Shown here one piece after another: positions 1 through 29,600 of a stretch of 64,000 bases of DNA. The DNA lies in the NCBI RefSeq assembly GCF_042242105.1, contig NC_092019.1, positions 8,522,328 through 8,586,327 of the forward strand. The letters run 5' to 3'. Position 1 is the stretch's first letter; every line of letters starts with the position of its first letter. Under the pieces are notes generated by a model that saw nothing but the letters and a program-made list of their open reading frames with translations, searched no databases and had not been told where the DNA came from. The stretch is from Pempheris klunzingeri. Its lineage: Eukaryota > Chordata > Actinopteri > Acropomatiformes > Pempheridae. Made by a program: the position numbers and the translations under genes.

Positions 1-556
1 GTATTTTGCCAACAGCATTGGAGCACAGTCCATGAAAACTGTTTTAGCTGTTCATGCTGTCATGAAGTAAAAGCAAGTGTTCATTTCTAACTGAAAAAAG
101 CCTCAAGTGAAATATACATAAAACTAACTTGTTTCACTAATGCAGACGTTGTCATGTTGAACAAAGTAGATACAGAAGATTCTTTTTTTTTTTTAAATAA
201 TGAATTTATTGTCAAACATTTGAATATCCAGAAAATTACTCTCAGTTGAAATATGAGACTTGTTTCTTCAAGTCTGAATAGTTGAAACACTGACAAAAAA
301 AAAAAAAAACAATGTTTACAGCAATAGTGGAAACATATGTGTGGTGTCTCAGTATTTATCAGGACTCCTGGTATCGCTGTGGGACGAAGATCCCTTTAAG
401 GAGTTATTCGTGGTGTCTCGTCTTTAGTTTACTGAATGACAGGCTGAACAAACTATGCTGTTCACTATGTCAAATAAACAATCGGTGTGTGTCTGAGCAG
501 ACCCGTGTCAGACTGAAGGTATGAATATCACACACAGCCTTAAAATGTCAGCGTCA
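1..556 (-). other. mrpl32 3' UTR and downstream flank
   Basis: This non-coding stretch lies downstream of the mrpl32 stop. A minus-strand AATAAA (TTTATT at about 205-210) is a reasonable polyadenylation signal, giving a 3' UTR of about 350 bp. Poly-T/poly-A runs sit at about 182-195 and 295-309. I see no other gene. Confidence 0.5.
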
Positions 557-2323
557 TCAGCTGAACCAGGCGGGCCTCTTCCTGGCCCTCTCCACGACCC
601 TCTTGTCTTTGTCCTGCTCGCTCGGCGTCTCACCCTCATACAGGACGACCGTCTCCACAGTCGGGGCCCTCAGGGGGCCGCCCTCCATGGCCTGAATCTG
701 CTGACGGATCAGAGCAGTCTCCCTGCACACCTTAGCGTAACAGAAGCCGCACATGATGTGTTTCTGCTTCAAGTGGCCACACTCTGGACACGGCTCGATG
801 TTGTTCTGACGGGGAGACAGAGTCAGGATCAAATGCTGTAATGAAACTGTCTCTAAATGACTTCTGACCAATCGTTGCCATTTTCTATACTGTATTGCAA
901 TTTCTTGTTCTATACTGGCCAACATGTACACCAAAACTGATGTATACGTGAGCAGCTAATATCAGCTAGTAATATACACATTCACTAAATTAAATATTTG
1001 GTGCACTGCACCTTTTTTCTTACAATTTTTAGAAATGTCATTCTTTTTCAGCATTTGGGTATTTTCTTTTGTCTCAGCTCTATTGTATTTAAATTTCCGT
1101 TTATAAAATGTTTCTTTTGCACTTAATTTTATGTAATTGCCTTGTTGTTGAAATGTGCTGTACAAATAAACTTGCCTCGTCTAATATCAGCGGCATCTAC
1201 TGCAGATGTTCACTCATCTTGGTTCTGTGGTAAGATGTACTGCTATTACTGAAAATGACTAGGGTCACATATTCCTTACCAATTATGACAATCAGGCTTG
1301 TGCAATGACATGTTTGCCACAAACCTGGGCTCTATTATTGTTAAACATGGTTTAGGTTTAAAATGACTGGTATGTCCATAAAGTTTTTTAAATGGTCCAG
1401 TTGATCTCTTCCGCTGGCAGCTGAGAGGCAAACGAGCAACAATGGCTGTAACGTAATCTTTTGGAGCAAATTGTGCCAGACCAATGTATGTCCACAAGTG
1501 GTTGTTTTTTCCACTGACAGGCTCAGATTGTTAGATCCCTTTTGTTTGACTAGAGACAGCTGTTTTATCACTGCGTTCAAAGCCACCAGATTCATACAGA
1601 TTCATTCATTTTACACAGGAGTTGGTGGCCTATTGCTGTCTGGTTTACATTCTTTATTTTATTGTGTGACTTTGGTGTTTTAAAGTATGAGTTTGGACCA
1701 AAAACCATTCAGAGCCCAAAATATGTAAAAATGGGTCCCAGGTTTAAAAAATACAGGAGTTAGCCTTTACACGTAGAATGGTGAGCTACACCTGAAATCT
1801 TGGTTGATTGGGAGTGATAGGCAACAGGATTTGCTAATCACTCCCACTCAACCAACACAAATGAGGATCATTTTGAGTAAAACAAATGTGTTATAGTTGG
1901 GTTTAGGGGTGAAATGACCCTTTGAAAGGATGTGGAGAGGGCCCTAATCAGTGTACCTGGACTTTTATGAGTTTGGTTTCAGCTCTCCTCCTGGTGCGGT
2001 TGATCTCTATAGTGCGTCTCTTCTTGGGTACTGCCATCCAAAGGATGCTATCCAGGAGGCCAGCGGGCTGCTCCGGGCTCTGCTGCTCCTCCAGCTCAAC
2101 CTCCTTGTCGAGCTGAGGCAGGAGGCTGGGGCCGTTCACTGCCAGCGCCGGAGCTGCACACAGGGAAAAGATTGATCTCATCACTGCAACACAAGCCAAT
2201 CAGCTCAGTAGGAACAGAAAAAGTATGGAAACAGAGAGACAGTCAAGGGGACATGTGGCAGGCAGAGAGGTTCAACTTTGGATGAAATCAAATTAAAATG
2301 GAAAGAAGAGCATAGACAGTGTG

Positions 2324-2362
<39 letters not shown>

Positions 2363-3029
2363 GGGACAGAACCTGTTACCATCATAGATATATGCATTGA
2401 GGTCCAATAGTCTGAGAGTCTAAAACCACACTGAAACGTGGAAATGATCTGGAAACAATCTGAAAGTTTAAGTATTCAGAAACATTTAAAAACACAAGAT
2501 GCTGTGGCGTGTGAGGAAATATTACAGATTATGCATCATTTCTAGCAATCATATTTAAACAAATTTGTAATATTGATTTCACACATTTGTGCAAAAAGTC
2601 TGATTTCCTTCAGCTCAAATGGCACTCAGGTGGGTTTCATCTACTTCTGCTTCTGCACAAAGGAGTTAAGTTTATCAGTGACAACATTTTGCTTGATTGT
2701 AAGAAATTTAATTTTACACGTCACATTGTCTTGTGTTTTAAACTGTTTCTGAATCCTCAAACGTTCTGGTTATTTCCAGGCTTATGTTAACATTTACATG
2801 TTATGTAAACATTAGAGATTTTAAGTGTGGTCTCAGACTCCCTTCAGACTCCTGAGCCCCACTGTATGTCTGTCTATGGTTAGCATGGTTAGCTTAACCA
2901 CCTTCCTGAGCTCCACCTGTCACCAAACTCACCGAGGTGTCCGTCTACTCCAGCCGCCTGCAGTAGTCTGCTCTCAATGTGCAACAGAGAGCGCCGGAGG
3001 CCGCGCACTAAAGCGGATAAATTCATCAT
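557..3029 (-). CDS. mrpl32: Mitochondrial ribosomal protein L32 (bL32m)
   Basis: This encodes a protein of the mitochondrial large ribosomal subunit. Coding exons on the minus strand are 3029-2933, 2153-1957 and 805-557, with phases 1 and 0 that join cleanly to 180 aa. The N-terminus is rich in Arg and Leu with few acids, as expected of a mitochondrial transit peptide. The conserved core begins near [18 protein letters not shown] in exon 2. Exon 3 carries the zinc-ribbon cysteines (CPEC at about 104-107, CGFC at about 117-120) and the conserved [16 protein letters not shown] segment, ending in RPAWFS. Two adjacent ATG codons lie at the start; the upstream one was chosen. Known for the family: L32 is matured by the m-AAA protease. 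The gene is head-to-head with psma2, as in mammals. Length and motifs match the family well. Confidence 0.95.
1690..1775 (+). repeat. Interspersed repeat, copy A
   Basis: This piece of mrpl32 intron 2 reads ATATGTAAAAATGGGTCCCA followed by an AT-rich run. A second copy with the same core (ATATGTAAAAATAGGTCCCA) lies at about 29055-29115 in a zhx1 intron. The match over roughly 50 bp with substitutions indicates a shared dispersed element, perhaps the end of a DNA transposon; I cannot name the family. Confidence 0.6.
2326..2361. repeat. (TG)n microsatellite
   Basis: This is a nearly pure TG dinucleotide run in the first intron of mrpl32. Confidence 0.95.
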
Positions 3030-4231
3030 TTCTGTAGTCAGCGGGCTTTATGTCCATCCAACATATCAAACAGCTCACGGTCACCGAGATTCAGTACGTC
3101 ATCAAACAGCGACAACACGCTCTACTTCTTCTTCTACTGTTTGATTTCCGACAGAAAACACGGACGGACTTCTACCACCATCTGGCGGTCAAATGTCCAA
3201 ACTGCACTCGTTAGTGTGTGGTAGTCTGGAGTAAATGTGGAATTTGCCTTGTGTTTTTGAAAATCCGTCTTAATTATACTGTGATATTAATTGGAACATA
3301 TTGCATTTGAAGTTTAAAAATATTGTAATAAATACACTTTCTTCTATCATCTCAAGATAATAAAATTAATAGGTAGCATACAAAAGATCTCCACGAATTA
3401 ATAATTCCTCTCCTATTGTACCACCGTGTACAGCATGATTCATCATTCAGCTGAAGTCCATTCAACCAAGTAGATATAACTCAAAATTGCAATATATATA
3501 GAGATATATACAAAGACACTACTTTTCTTTTGTTGGGGTTAGAGGTTTAATGTAAGTCTCTACAGGTGGCAGTGCCCTAAAGTACATTCACAAGACTTCA
3601 GTTAACACGAAGTAGAAGAACAATTAAAAACAGTGAATATAAAATAGAAATAAAATTTGCTCAAATGCAGAAGCAGCTGTCAGAGCAAACGCTGCGAGAA
3701 GATCTCATGACAGAAATTCAAGTTGTGCTTTTCAGATTATAAACGACAGGATTAGAAGAACAGTTTTGTTGGTTCCTGGTTTACATGTGTGTTAATAAAC
3801 AAGCAGATAAATTGGTAAAGAAGGTTCTTAAAGTATATGACAACAAATCACAAAATAGTTTATGGTATGGTAGAGAGGCAAAATCCTGGATCAGAGCAGC
3901 CATAATTATCGCCTGGCAGATAGAATGGGATAGACAATAAAGGGAGACATTATTATCTTAGTATGTAGAAATCAGTTAATGTCAGTCAGTTTAAAGGAGG
4001 ATATTGTAACCAACATAATGCCTACAGTCTATGTATAATATTAAGATATGGGATCTGTTTTTTTTTTTTCTGGAGACCAAGCAGTATTCAGATCTTCATG
4101 AATCTACCCACTCCAAACCAGTAGGTGGCGGTATTCACCTTTAAAGCTGCTTCTGAGGTCCGCCAATAAAATATGGAAGAAGAAGAAGCAGCAGCAACAA
4201 AAGAAGAGCACAGTAGAAGAAGAAGAACAAG
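3030..4231. promoter_or_regulatory. Divergent mrpl32/psma2 intergenic region
   Basis: This is the 1.2 kb between the two divergent start codons. In mammals this gene pair shares a short bidirectional promoter. Here much of the spacer nearest psma2 is filled by a LINE 3' fragment (about 3660-4215). The mrpl32 side has a purine/pyrimidine-rich stretch (TTCTTCTTCT at about 3126) that could be a second GAA-type tail in reverse orientation. I see no convincing TATA box. The region's promoter role is inferred from gene orientation. Confidence 0.55.
3660..4215 (+). mobile_element. 3' end of an I-clade-like LINE (RNase H end, 3' UTR, GAA tail)
   Basis: Translation of about 3680-3941 gives decayed RNase H-domain text typical of I-type fish LINEs: REDLMTEIQVVLFRL, then VPGLHV, then ADKLVKK, then AWQIEWDRQ and a stop. 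About 190 bp further on comes the non-coding end CAGTAGGTGGCGGT followed by CCGCCAATAAAA and a GAAGAAGAAG tail at about 4176-4225. A second copy of the same family lies at about 61.07-61.91 kb. The copy is 5'-truncated and its open frame is decayed, so it is an inactive fossil. The clade is assigned by recalled similarity. Confidence 0.75.
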
Positions 4232-7609
<3,378 letters not shown>

Positions 7610-9009
7610 ACACGCCCTCCTTGGTGACGGTGCTTTCAGGCCACATTTCAAGACAAAGACATAACGGCACAGTAGCCAACGGTCTCATGACACATTTTGT
7701 GTAAGCCAGTCACATTGTGATATGGCAAAACTGTCTCTGTCCTGAAAACACGAGAGGATGGCAGCCATAACTTCATTATATTCAAGACAGCCTGTTTTAG
7801 TGTGTGCAGCTAATGTGGCTGCCACTCACAGCTGCATGGACTAAACTCCATCAGTGGCTGGAAAACTTGTTATCACCTAACTAATTGGCTTTGTTGTCAA
7901 ACATATACCCTGGCTCTGTGAAATGTGGCTTTTGTCTACTGTGCATATGAAAAGGAATGTGGGCTCTGATGAGTCAAATCTCAAGTCTTCCATTGAATCC
8001 TTGTGTTTTCTTGCTTCTCATTGCAGTTGTAAAACTGGTTTTAGAAATCAAACACGGTTTTATACATTTACTCTAAATTCAATTGCTTGTGCCCTTTGTG
8101 ACAAATGGCGTCTGGCTGCTTACGAGGCCAACAATTTAAAAAGGTAACAAGGCCTAGCAGTCATTAGGGACCATTCAGAGCTTTGGCGCCCGGAGGTGAT
8201 TTATTCATCCAGAACACAACATTTCACCTCTGCTCTCCTGACTGCACTTCATCGGCACCCCTCATTCACATGAGGAAGAAGGATCAGCAAAAAGAAGCAA
8301 GTAGGGAGGATGCATTGGAAAGATTTGAGATTTTACAGTCAGGATCTAGTTGCCTGTACAGCAGTTTTACACAATGCACTCTTTTTTTCAGGCTAGAAAC
8401 GATTCTAGAGTTTGTATTTTCTCTTCTGGTATCTGTCAATTATTCAAATAAAAGACGATGAGTTGATGTGGACTCTGCTTTGAATTTTGTATGCATGCGT
8501 GTTTGGACCACGTGAACACACCGTCACTACATGTTTTGTGCACATGAGCGGGCGCGAGCAAGAGCCTAGTTTTGAACAGAGCGCGCGCCGAGATGAACCG
8601 AAACACCTTTTCAAAAGCCATACATATCCCTCCGCCAATATTATGCTTAAACACACTATATCTGATGTAGCAATGGAATAAATAGTGATAATAATCATGT
8701 GCTGCATTATGGAAGCAAAGAGTACAAATTTACTTAAGCAGTTTAACTTCATGTACAGCTTTTCTAATGGATCTATTTTTCGTGGCGGTAGGTCATTAGC
8801 TACTTACCTCATAACCTCCGATGACGTTTATGGCGCCAGAAATAAAGGGTTTAGTGTGTGTGTGTATGTGTATGTGGTGTGTGTCAGCTGGCGGATATTC
8901 ACCGTTAACTGTGCTATGTTGGCGGCACCGTAAACGTTACACACTTTGAGGCAGAGAAGCGGCTGGTTGTCCGTCGGCCGAGCTAGCATTAGGTCGGTTT
9001 GGAGCCAAG
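7610..9009 (+). other. psma2 3' UTR and atad2 5' flank
   Basis: The psma2 3' UTR probably ends after AATAAA at about 8447-8452. The remaining 500 bp up to the atad2 ATG becomes richer in CpG (GCGCGCGCCG at about 8580, more CpG from about 8890) and presumably holds the atad2 promoter and 5' UTR. A short TG-rich run lies at about 8856-8885. Short open frames here look non-coding. This is also the boundary between two human synteny blocks. Confidence 0.6.
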
Positions 9010-23508
<14,499 letters not shown>

Positions 23509-24900
23509 CTTTGCTGCAAGAATAATGTGACCATTTTTTAATAATCAGACTCATCATCCTCTTAGCTGTGTAAATATACAAACATTGGTTCTATTTTCAT
23601 AGAAACCTACAAGCTCTCCAATTGTGTATTAGCTAAATCTTTGTATTACCTCTTTTGTTTATATTTAATTAAATGGTTTTCCCGTAAACGTCAGTGTGTG
23701 GCTTTTTGTGGAAAGAGACATGTCATGTGACCTTTGACTTAGCTCTTGGCAAACTCTTATTCACTTAGCCAGTACAGTGTGTGGGGGTTTATATTAGAAT
23801 TTATCATGATCACTTTCTGTCCCTTTTTTCACTGCTTCAAGTTTTTTTCCAGCAGTTCTTTTGATAGATTTTGTACGTAACTTTAAAAAAAACTGAAATG
23901 TTGATTGCTAGAAGCTCGGACTGGTTGAGAAAACCTCCGTAAAGAGAAACTTATCACACAGAATTAATGATTTTATTAAAATCAACATCAGCTTACTCGA
24001 CAAGAGGCGTTCTACACAAAGTCTGAAGGCAGTTGTACAATGCTGTCTGTGTCTGTGGAGGAACTGAAGTGACACCAGACAAAAATGCTGCTGAGATGCA
24101 TTATGGGAAATGTTGGATCCAGGGTCATTGAGGTCTGACCCATTTTACAAAGTAAAACTGCGTGATTTTATTTTATTTATTTATTTATTTTTGAAGATCT
24201 TTAACAAACTATACAGCTGTGTAGGAATGCAATACTAAACTGCTGGAGTTTCCCTTTAAATTGCTCCAGATCGTGCTTTATAATACAAAGTGAAGTAAAT
24301 GTAGCTTCATAGCTACTCACAAAATAAATGTAAGTGTAAATCCCGTACAGTAGTGTTATTCTAGCCATACATTGTTTACTTGAGCAGCGCCTTAGAGTCT
24401 GTATTTAATTTTAGATGCATCAGTCTTTACTTGCACCCTTGAAAAAGCTGTTGATCTCAGTAACTGCTGGATGATACAGATATTTACAATGAAATTAAAA
24501 TCTACCAAACTCAGCAGCTCAGCTAGATACAAATACATTTTATCTTCACACAGGTATTAATATGAGGAGTTTGTGCAGCAGCTTATCACGAGGAAGCAAA
24601 GCTACGTCCAGTTAAAAATAAAGCCATGAGCCAGCTGAAATATTCAGAAACAGAAAAGCCTGAACTGCAACACAAGACCAGATCAGGTGCGCTAAAAGGA
24701 AACTTTGCAAAGTCAGTCTTGTCCTCAAGTAGCTTCTCATGTCCTGACGGGTCATGTAAGGACACTTTGGCAGACAGCCGCGTCGGGAAACAAGTGACTT
24801 TACGGCCCGCTCTGAACGGAGTTTAACACCACGTTTTTCTGGGCAGCGCATAACTAAACACACCTCATAAAAAGAACCCAGTGCCGGTAAAATATTGAGT
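23509..24900. other. atad2 3' UTR and atad2-zhx1 spacer
   Basis: The atad2 3' UTR probably ends after ATTAAA at about 23668-23673, followed by a TG-rich downstream element. The rest is AT-rich with a TTTA run at about 24166-24192. I see no gene or recognisable element here. Confidence 0.5.
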
Positions 24901-24929
24901 ATTTTTGACGAGTTTCCGAAAATATTAGA

Positions 24930-25445
24930 GCGCCGAGAGTCGCCGAGGAATGACGTCAGGACGTATCACATTGAATGATGACGCCGTTTGATCATTAAAA
25001 AAAATCAGCCGTTAAAAAATATCACAGAATTGGGTCAGCAAATTAACACCACGGACACGGTTTGGCTGTAACCACCTAGTTTGTGGTTATATAACTTCTA
25101 CAATGGCTCGACATGGCTGTTAAATAACCTGCTCCGGCGCGGAGAGAGATGTCCGGTGTTTCCAGCATCTGCAGACGGGGGCCGTAGCCGTTAGACCGGT
25201 CCGCCTATCTGTCTGTCTGCCTGCCTCCCTCCGCCGGGTTTGGGAGACCCGCAAGCCCGAATAACGTTAACGCTCCCGCCGCAGTCCCGTCCAGGCTGGG
25301 GCTGAATGGTTAGCCGGAGGACGGAGAGACACCGCCAGCCTCCAGCAGACACAACCTGAAGGCTGCCCTGCGGAGACCCAGGAAATTACTTCTCGCCTCG
25401 TCTCGACAGCCTGGTAGCAACACAGTGCACATTTCAGTAGTTCCA
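24930..25445 (+). promoter_or_regulatory. zhx1: CpG-rich promoter and non-coding first exon of zhx1
   Basis: CpG density rises sharply from about 24930 to 25400 (for example CCGGCGCGGAG at about 25132), in contrast to the AT-rich flanks. A CRE-like TGACGTCA lies at about 24951-24958. The non-coding first exon probably ends at 25445 before a GTAAGT donor; an acceptor at 26547 (CTCCACAG) opens the exon carrying the ATG. The exact start of transcription cannot be seen. Confidence 0.65.
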
Positions 25446-26638
25446 GTAAGTTTACCGCCAGACGTGATCAATAATAATGACTGCCCCGGCTAACACTGGC
25501 TAACGTCAGATGGCCCACCTCACATTCATGCTACACGCTGTAGAGCTAACTTACACGTCCTTTTATGGTAATTTATTGCTTTAGTGTTACTTTAACAGTA
25601 ACGAATTAGCTAGCTCACACCTCCACATTATTGTGCTAACTGTTAATGTAAATCAACGCTATCATTGTGGCAGTGCAGCACAGCAGACTGTACACGGTTA
25701 ACGTTATTGTTAATACTATACTGTCTGTCTAAGAGACTTTACCAGCTATAAATCATGCACACTTGCCCCAAGCGTATTGCAGTGGTGCCTCAGAAGTGGG
25801 CAAGAACAACACATTTGTAACACCTCTATCACAGTGAATGACCTTGTCGTAAATGAGGCGGTAACCATCAAGTTAAACCATGACCTGTGACCAGATATTT
25901 GCAGTATCCAGACAATGTGTGGTTGAGAAAGTCTAAATCATATCCCGTTGCTGCTTCAATTAATCTGGTGATATAATTTGGGCCTTGGTCCTGTTGGAAG
26001 AACATCTAACTGACTCCATGTGTGTTTACCCTGTGATACACTTCAACATATAGTGAATGAAGTGGAATAAAACGTGTGGTTGTAGGGTTGGGTGACCATG
26101 TCTTTAATGTGAAATCAAATTGTTGTTGGTCAGAATTAATGATTACCAGTAGGGCTGCAATGAATAATGATTAGTTCTTGACGTATTAATGATTTAGTGC
26201 ATATAATGTAATAAATAAAAAAATAAATGGATAAAGCAATGAAACATGCCCTTTTAATAATAAAACATAAAAAGAAAGCAAAAGAAAAGATGGAACAGGC
26301 ATACGGATGTAATTGACTGCATAATACTGAAATACAGCTCATTGCATTGGCCATTAATGTGAATGTCTATTTGCATTGATTTGTATTTACTGTTGTTATT
26401 GGTGATAAATGCAAGTCTCATACAAAATTGCACTTGTTAAATCTGTTACACGCCCACATGAATAATGTTGTTAGTCCTCATGCTGAATGAAATGTAACAT
26501 ATTTATATATCATGTCCAAATCCCCTGTGTTTCGTGTGTCTCCACAGAAATACAAAATTCCGAAGACATGTGAGCCACGAGTCTTCTGTCCCAGATCTTC
26601 TTTACCCTGAGTAGAAGTATACAGACTTTGGTTTAACA

Positions 26639-29600
26639 ATGTCGAGCCGCCGGAAATCAACCACACCTTGCATGGTGCTGCCCTCTGATGTGGTGGAGCA
26701 GGAAGAGGTGGAGGAGAAAACAGAAAGGACAAAGGAGGATGAGGCGGAGGAGGAGGAGGGGAAGGTGAAGGAGGGAGCAGAGGAGGGGCCGACTGCAGAG
26801 GAGCTGGGTCAGGCAGTGGTGGTTGTCCCCACTCCTCCAGATACAGGTGAAGTTCCTCTTGGACCACTCTCCCATGTGTAGATCATAATGGTTATGGTTT
26901 GTTGCATACAGCTTTGTACACAAATGCAATGTAAATCTGAACTAACAGGTTTAACATGGGAAATATCTGTCACAATGAATGTTGTATTATTATCATCATA
27001 GATGAGCCCAGTGTCTCCAACGTAGAAGAAAGTGAAGTCCTCTGCCCCTCATTGAAGCGGAGCACTATAAACCCTCCTGAGGATCCAAGCAGTGACCAGC
27101 CGACCCAGGAACAACAGTGTGATACACTCGAGGAGGGAGGAGCAGACCCTGCTGCGGTTGCTGCCATCTCTCTCAGCAAGACCCCCATCATGAGGATGAA
27201 GACCAAATCTGAACCCAAGAGGATCGCCGTGTCCCTGAAATCAGCAGACGAGGCTGTGGAGGGTTTTGGAGGAGGCAGCGAGGGAGAGGTGGGAGGAGAG
27301 CAGGAGCCCATCGAAGCACCTCTGGGGCCAATGACGCCTGTGGAGATGCTGCTGCATGACTCCATGAAGCTCGGGGGAGGCTTGCTGGTCAGCCCGCACT
27401 CAGAGCAGCACAGGAAATCATCCACTTTAAACCCCACAGTTCTACCTGCTGGCCTGGCACAGGTAAAAAGCCTTGGTTATACAAGGGCTTAGTAGAGTCA
27501 TTGCAGCAGCATGGATGCAAGAATACTCCATTTAACCGATTCTGTGAAAAATTACTGCATGCTCTCAGACTCAACAGCAGCCTGCACACCTAAAAACGGC
27601 TGGTAGGCCTTGGGTAATGGGTGAATTAAATGTAGCTGATAGATATTCATAGTGTTGTTCAGAGACACTTCGGTAGGGCAGCTTGTCAAACAGGACTCGA
27701 GCAGTGTCTCACCTTTGCCACTATGTAGCACTATCAGTCCAGATCTTTCTTATCTTCTCCCTCTCCTCTTTCATTTCAGGTGCTTTCTGCTTTCCAGGCC
27801 CAGCAGAATGCAGCAGTAGCTCAACCTCAGCTCCTGATTCCCCTCAGCAGCATCCCCTCCTACAGTGCAGCTATGGACACCAACCCTCTGCTGGGCAGCA
27901 CATACAAGAAGTTTCCTTACCCCTCCATGGCTGAGATCAGCAGCCTGGCAGCACAGACTCAGTTCACTGAGGAACAAATCAAGGTACATAAAAGGTGGCT
28001 GATGTTTTGGGTAAATTACTTGTGCTAATAAAGGATGTTCTGTTTTCAGCCTTCTCTCTTATAAGATACCTCAAAAAGCAACAGGTAGAAGCTAATTTAT
28101 CAAGCAAAAAGCCACCTCAATCTTAATTAGCATTCGAGTCTATATATTAATATACAGTATATTAATATCTTTTTGCCTTTTTTGAGCCAAATGTTCTCTG
28201 TGTACACCCAGGTGTGGTTCTCAGCCCAGCGGCTGAAGCACGGTGTGAGCTGGACCCCAGAGGAAGTGGAGGAGGCCAGGAGGAAACAGTTTAATGGCAC
28301 CGTGCACACGGTGCCTCAGACCATCACTGTCATACCTGCTCACCAGCTCTCAGCAGCTGCCAACGGCCTGCAGTCGATTCTTCAGACCTGCCAGATAGTG
28401 GGCCAGCCTGGCCTGGTGTTCACACAGGTAGGTAAGGAAAGAAAACACAGATCTAACCAGACTCCGCTTTGACTTTCCTTACCTTGAACCCAGTCATCAG
28501 GTGCTATTTCTATGAAAATAACATCTTACACACACATAAAAACTCCTCACTCTTCCACACATTACACCAAGATCTCTCATGAACTGAGGTCTTCTACCGA
28601 GTAAATGCGGAGTGAATAAGCAAATTGTTACACTCTGTTTACTGTGCTGTGACAGAAATCTGTTTTAATCAACTGGATGTTCTTATCTGTGGTAGTTTTG
28701 GTCTCTTGCCAGACTTATATTTTACAAATTAGAGAAGAGAGGAAATGTAATTTTGCCTAAAAGATCATGTGGAACAAATACATGAAGACATTACTTTGGT
28801 ATTTTGAAATGTTAGTTTGGATCCAAACTCAAACTTGAAACACCAAAGTTACAGCAACTAAACTAGCAACTGCCATGTTCTGTAAGGTAAAATTACTGTT
28901 TTTGTCAATGGAGTCTGGTTCTTTTGAACCGATGTAGCAGCTGATTCTATGTAAACAAAATTAATCTTAAAGGTCCATCTCCTTAAATTAATTACATTAC
29001 AACCACTCTAGCACTGAGCTGATCTTCCAAAAGATTTTCTACCTGCCAGTCATTTCGAACCAAAAATATGTAAAAATAGGTCCCAGATTTAAAGATACTG
29101 GTGTTATCCTTTAAGTGATAAACTCCTCAGTGTCTGGCTATGTGTCTCATGCTCTGTGTCTCTTTATTATTTTCTGACCTTATGTAGGTTGGCCCAGGGG
29201 GCAACCTTCCCGTGACCAGTCCCATCACTCTGACAGTGGCAGGGTTGCCCAGCCAGTCCCAGAGCTCCAGCAGAGTTTCCTGCCAGCCCACCCCAACAAA
29301 CAGTGAGCTGAAACGGGCTACCACTGTCCAGCCTCCATCTCTTTCTCCACAGGTAGGAACAACTTGTTCACACATCAACAAGCAAGTTTTCATTTTTTGA
29401 CCTCAATCACTGTACAAAATTACAATATGGCTATGTCACATGTATGTAATGGATGTGTGAACTTGGAAGTTCATCTCATCTGTAGCCATTTTGTCTTTTT
29501 CCTAGCAGGTACTTGCTACCACTATGTGTAAAATGGCACCATAGAAACCCTGGTTTAATATATAACTCTCCTCTTCCCCTTCTAAGGAGAACTCGGCCCT

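Noticed and set aside
1276-1683. Overlapping open frames of 70-84 aa in mrpl32 intron 2
   Set aside because: No family resemblance, no splice context, and frames on both strands of similar length indicate chance.
26970-27437. A 155-aa minus-strand open frame
   Set aside because: It is the antisense shadow of zhx1 exon 2; no homology-like motifs, and the sense frame carries ZHX1 signatures.
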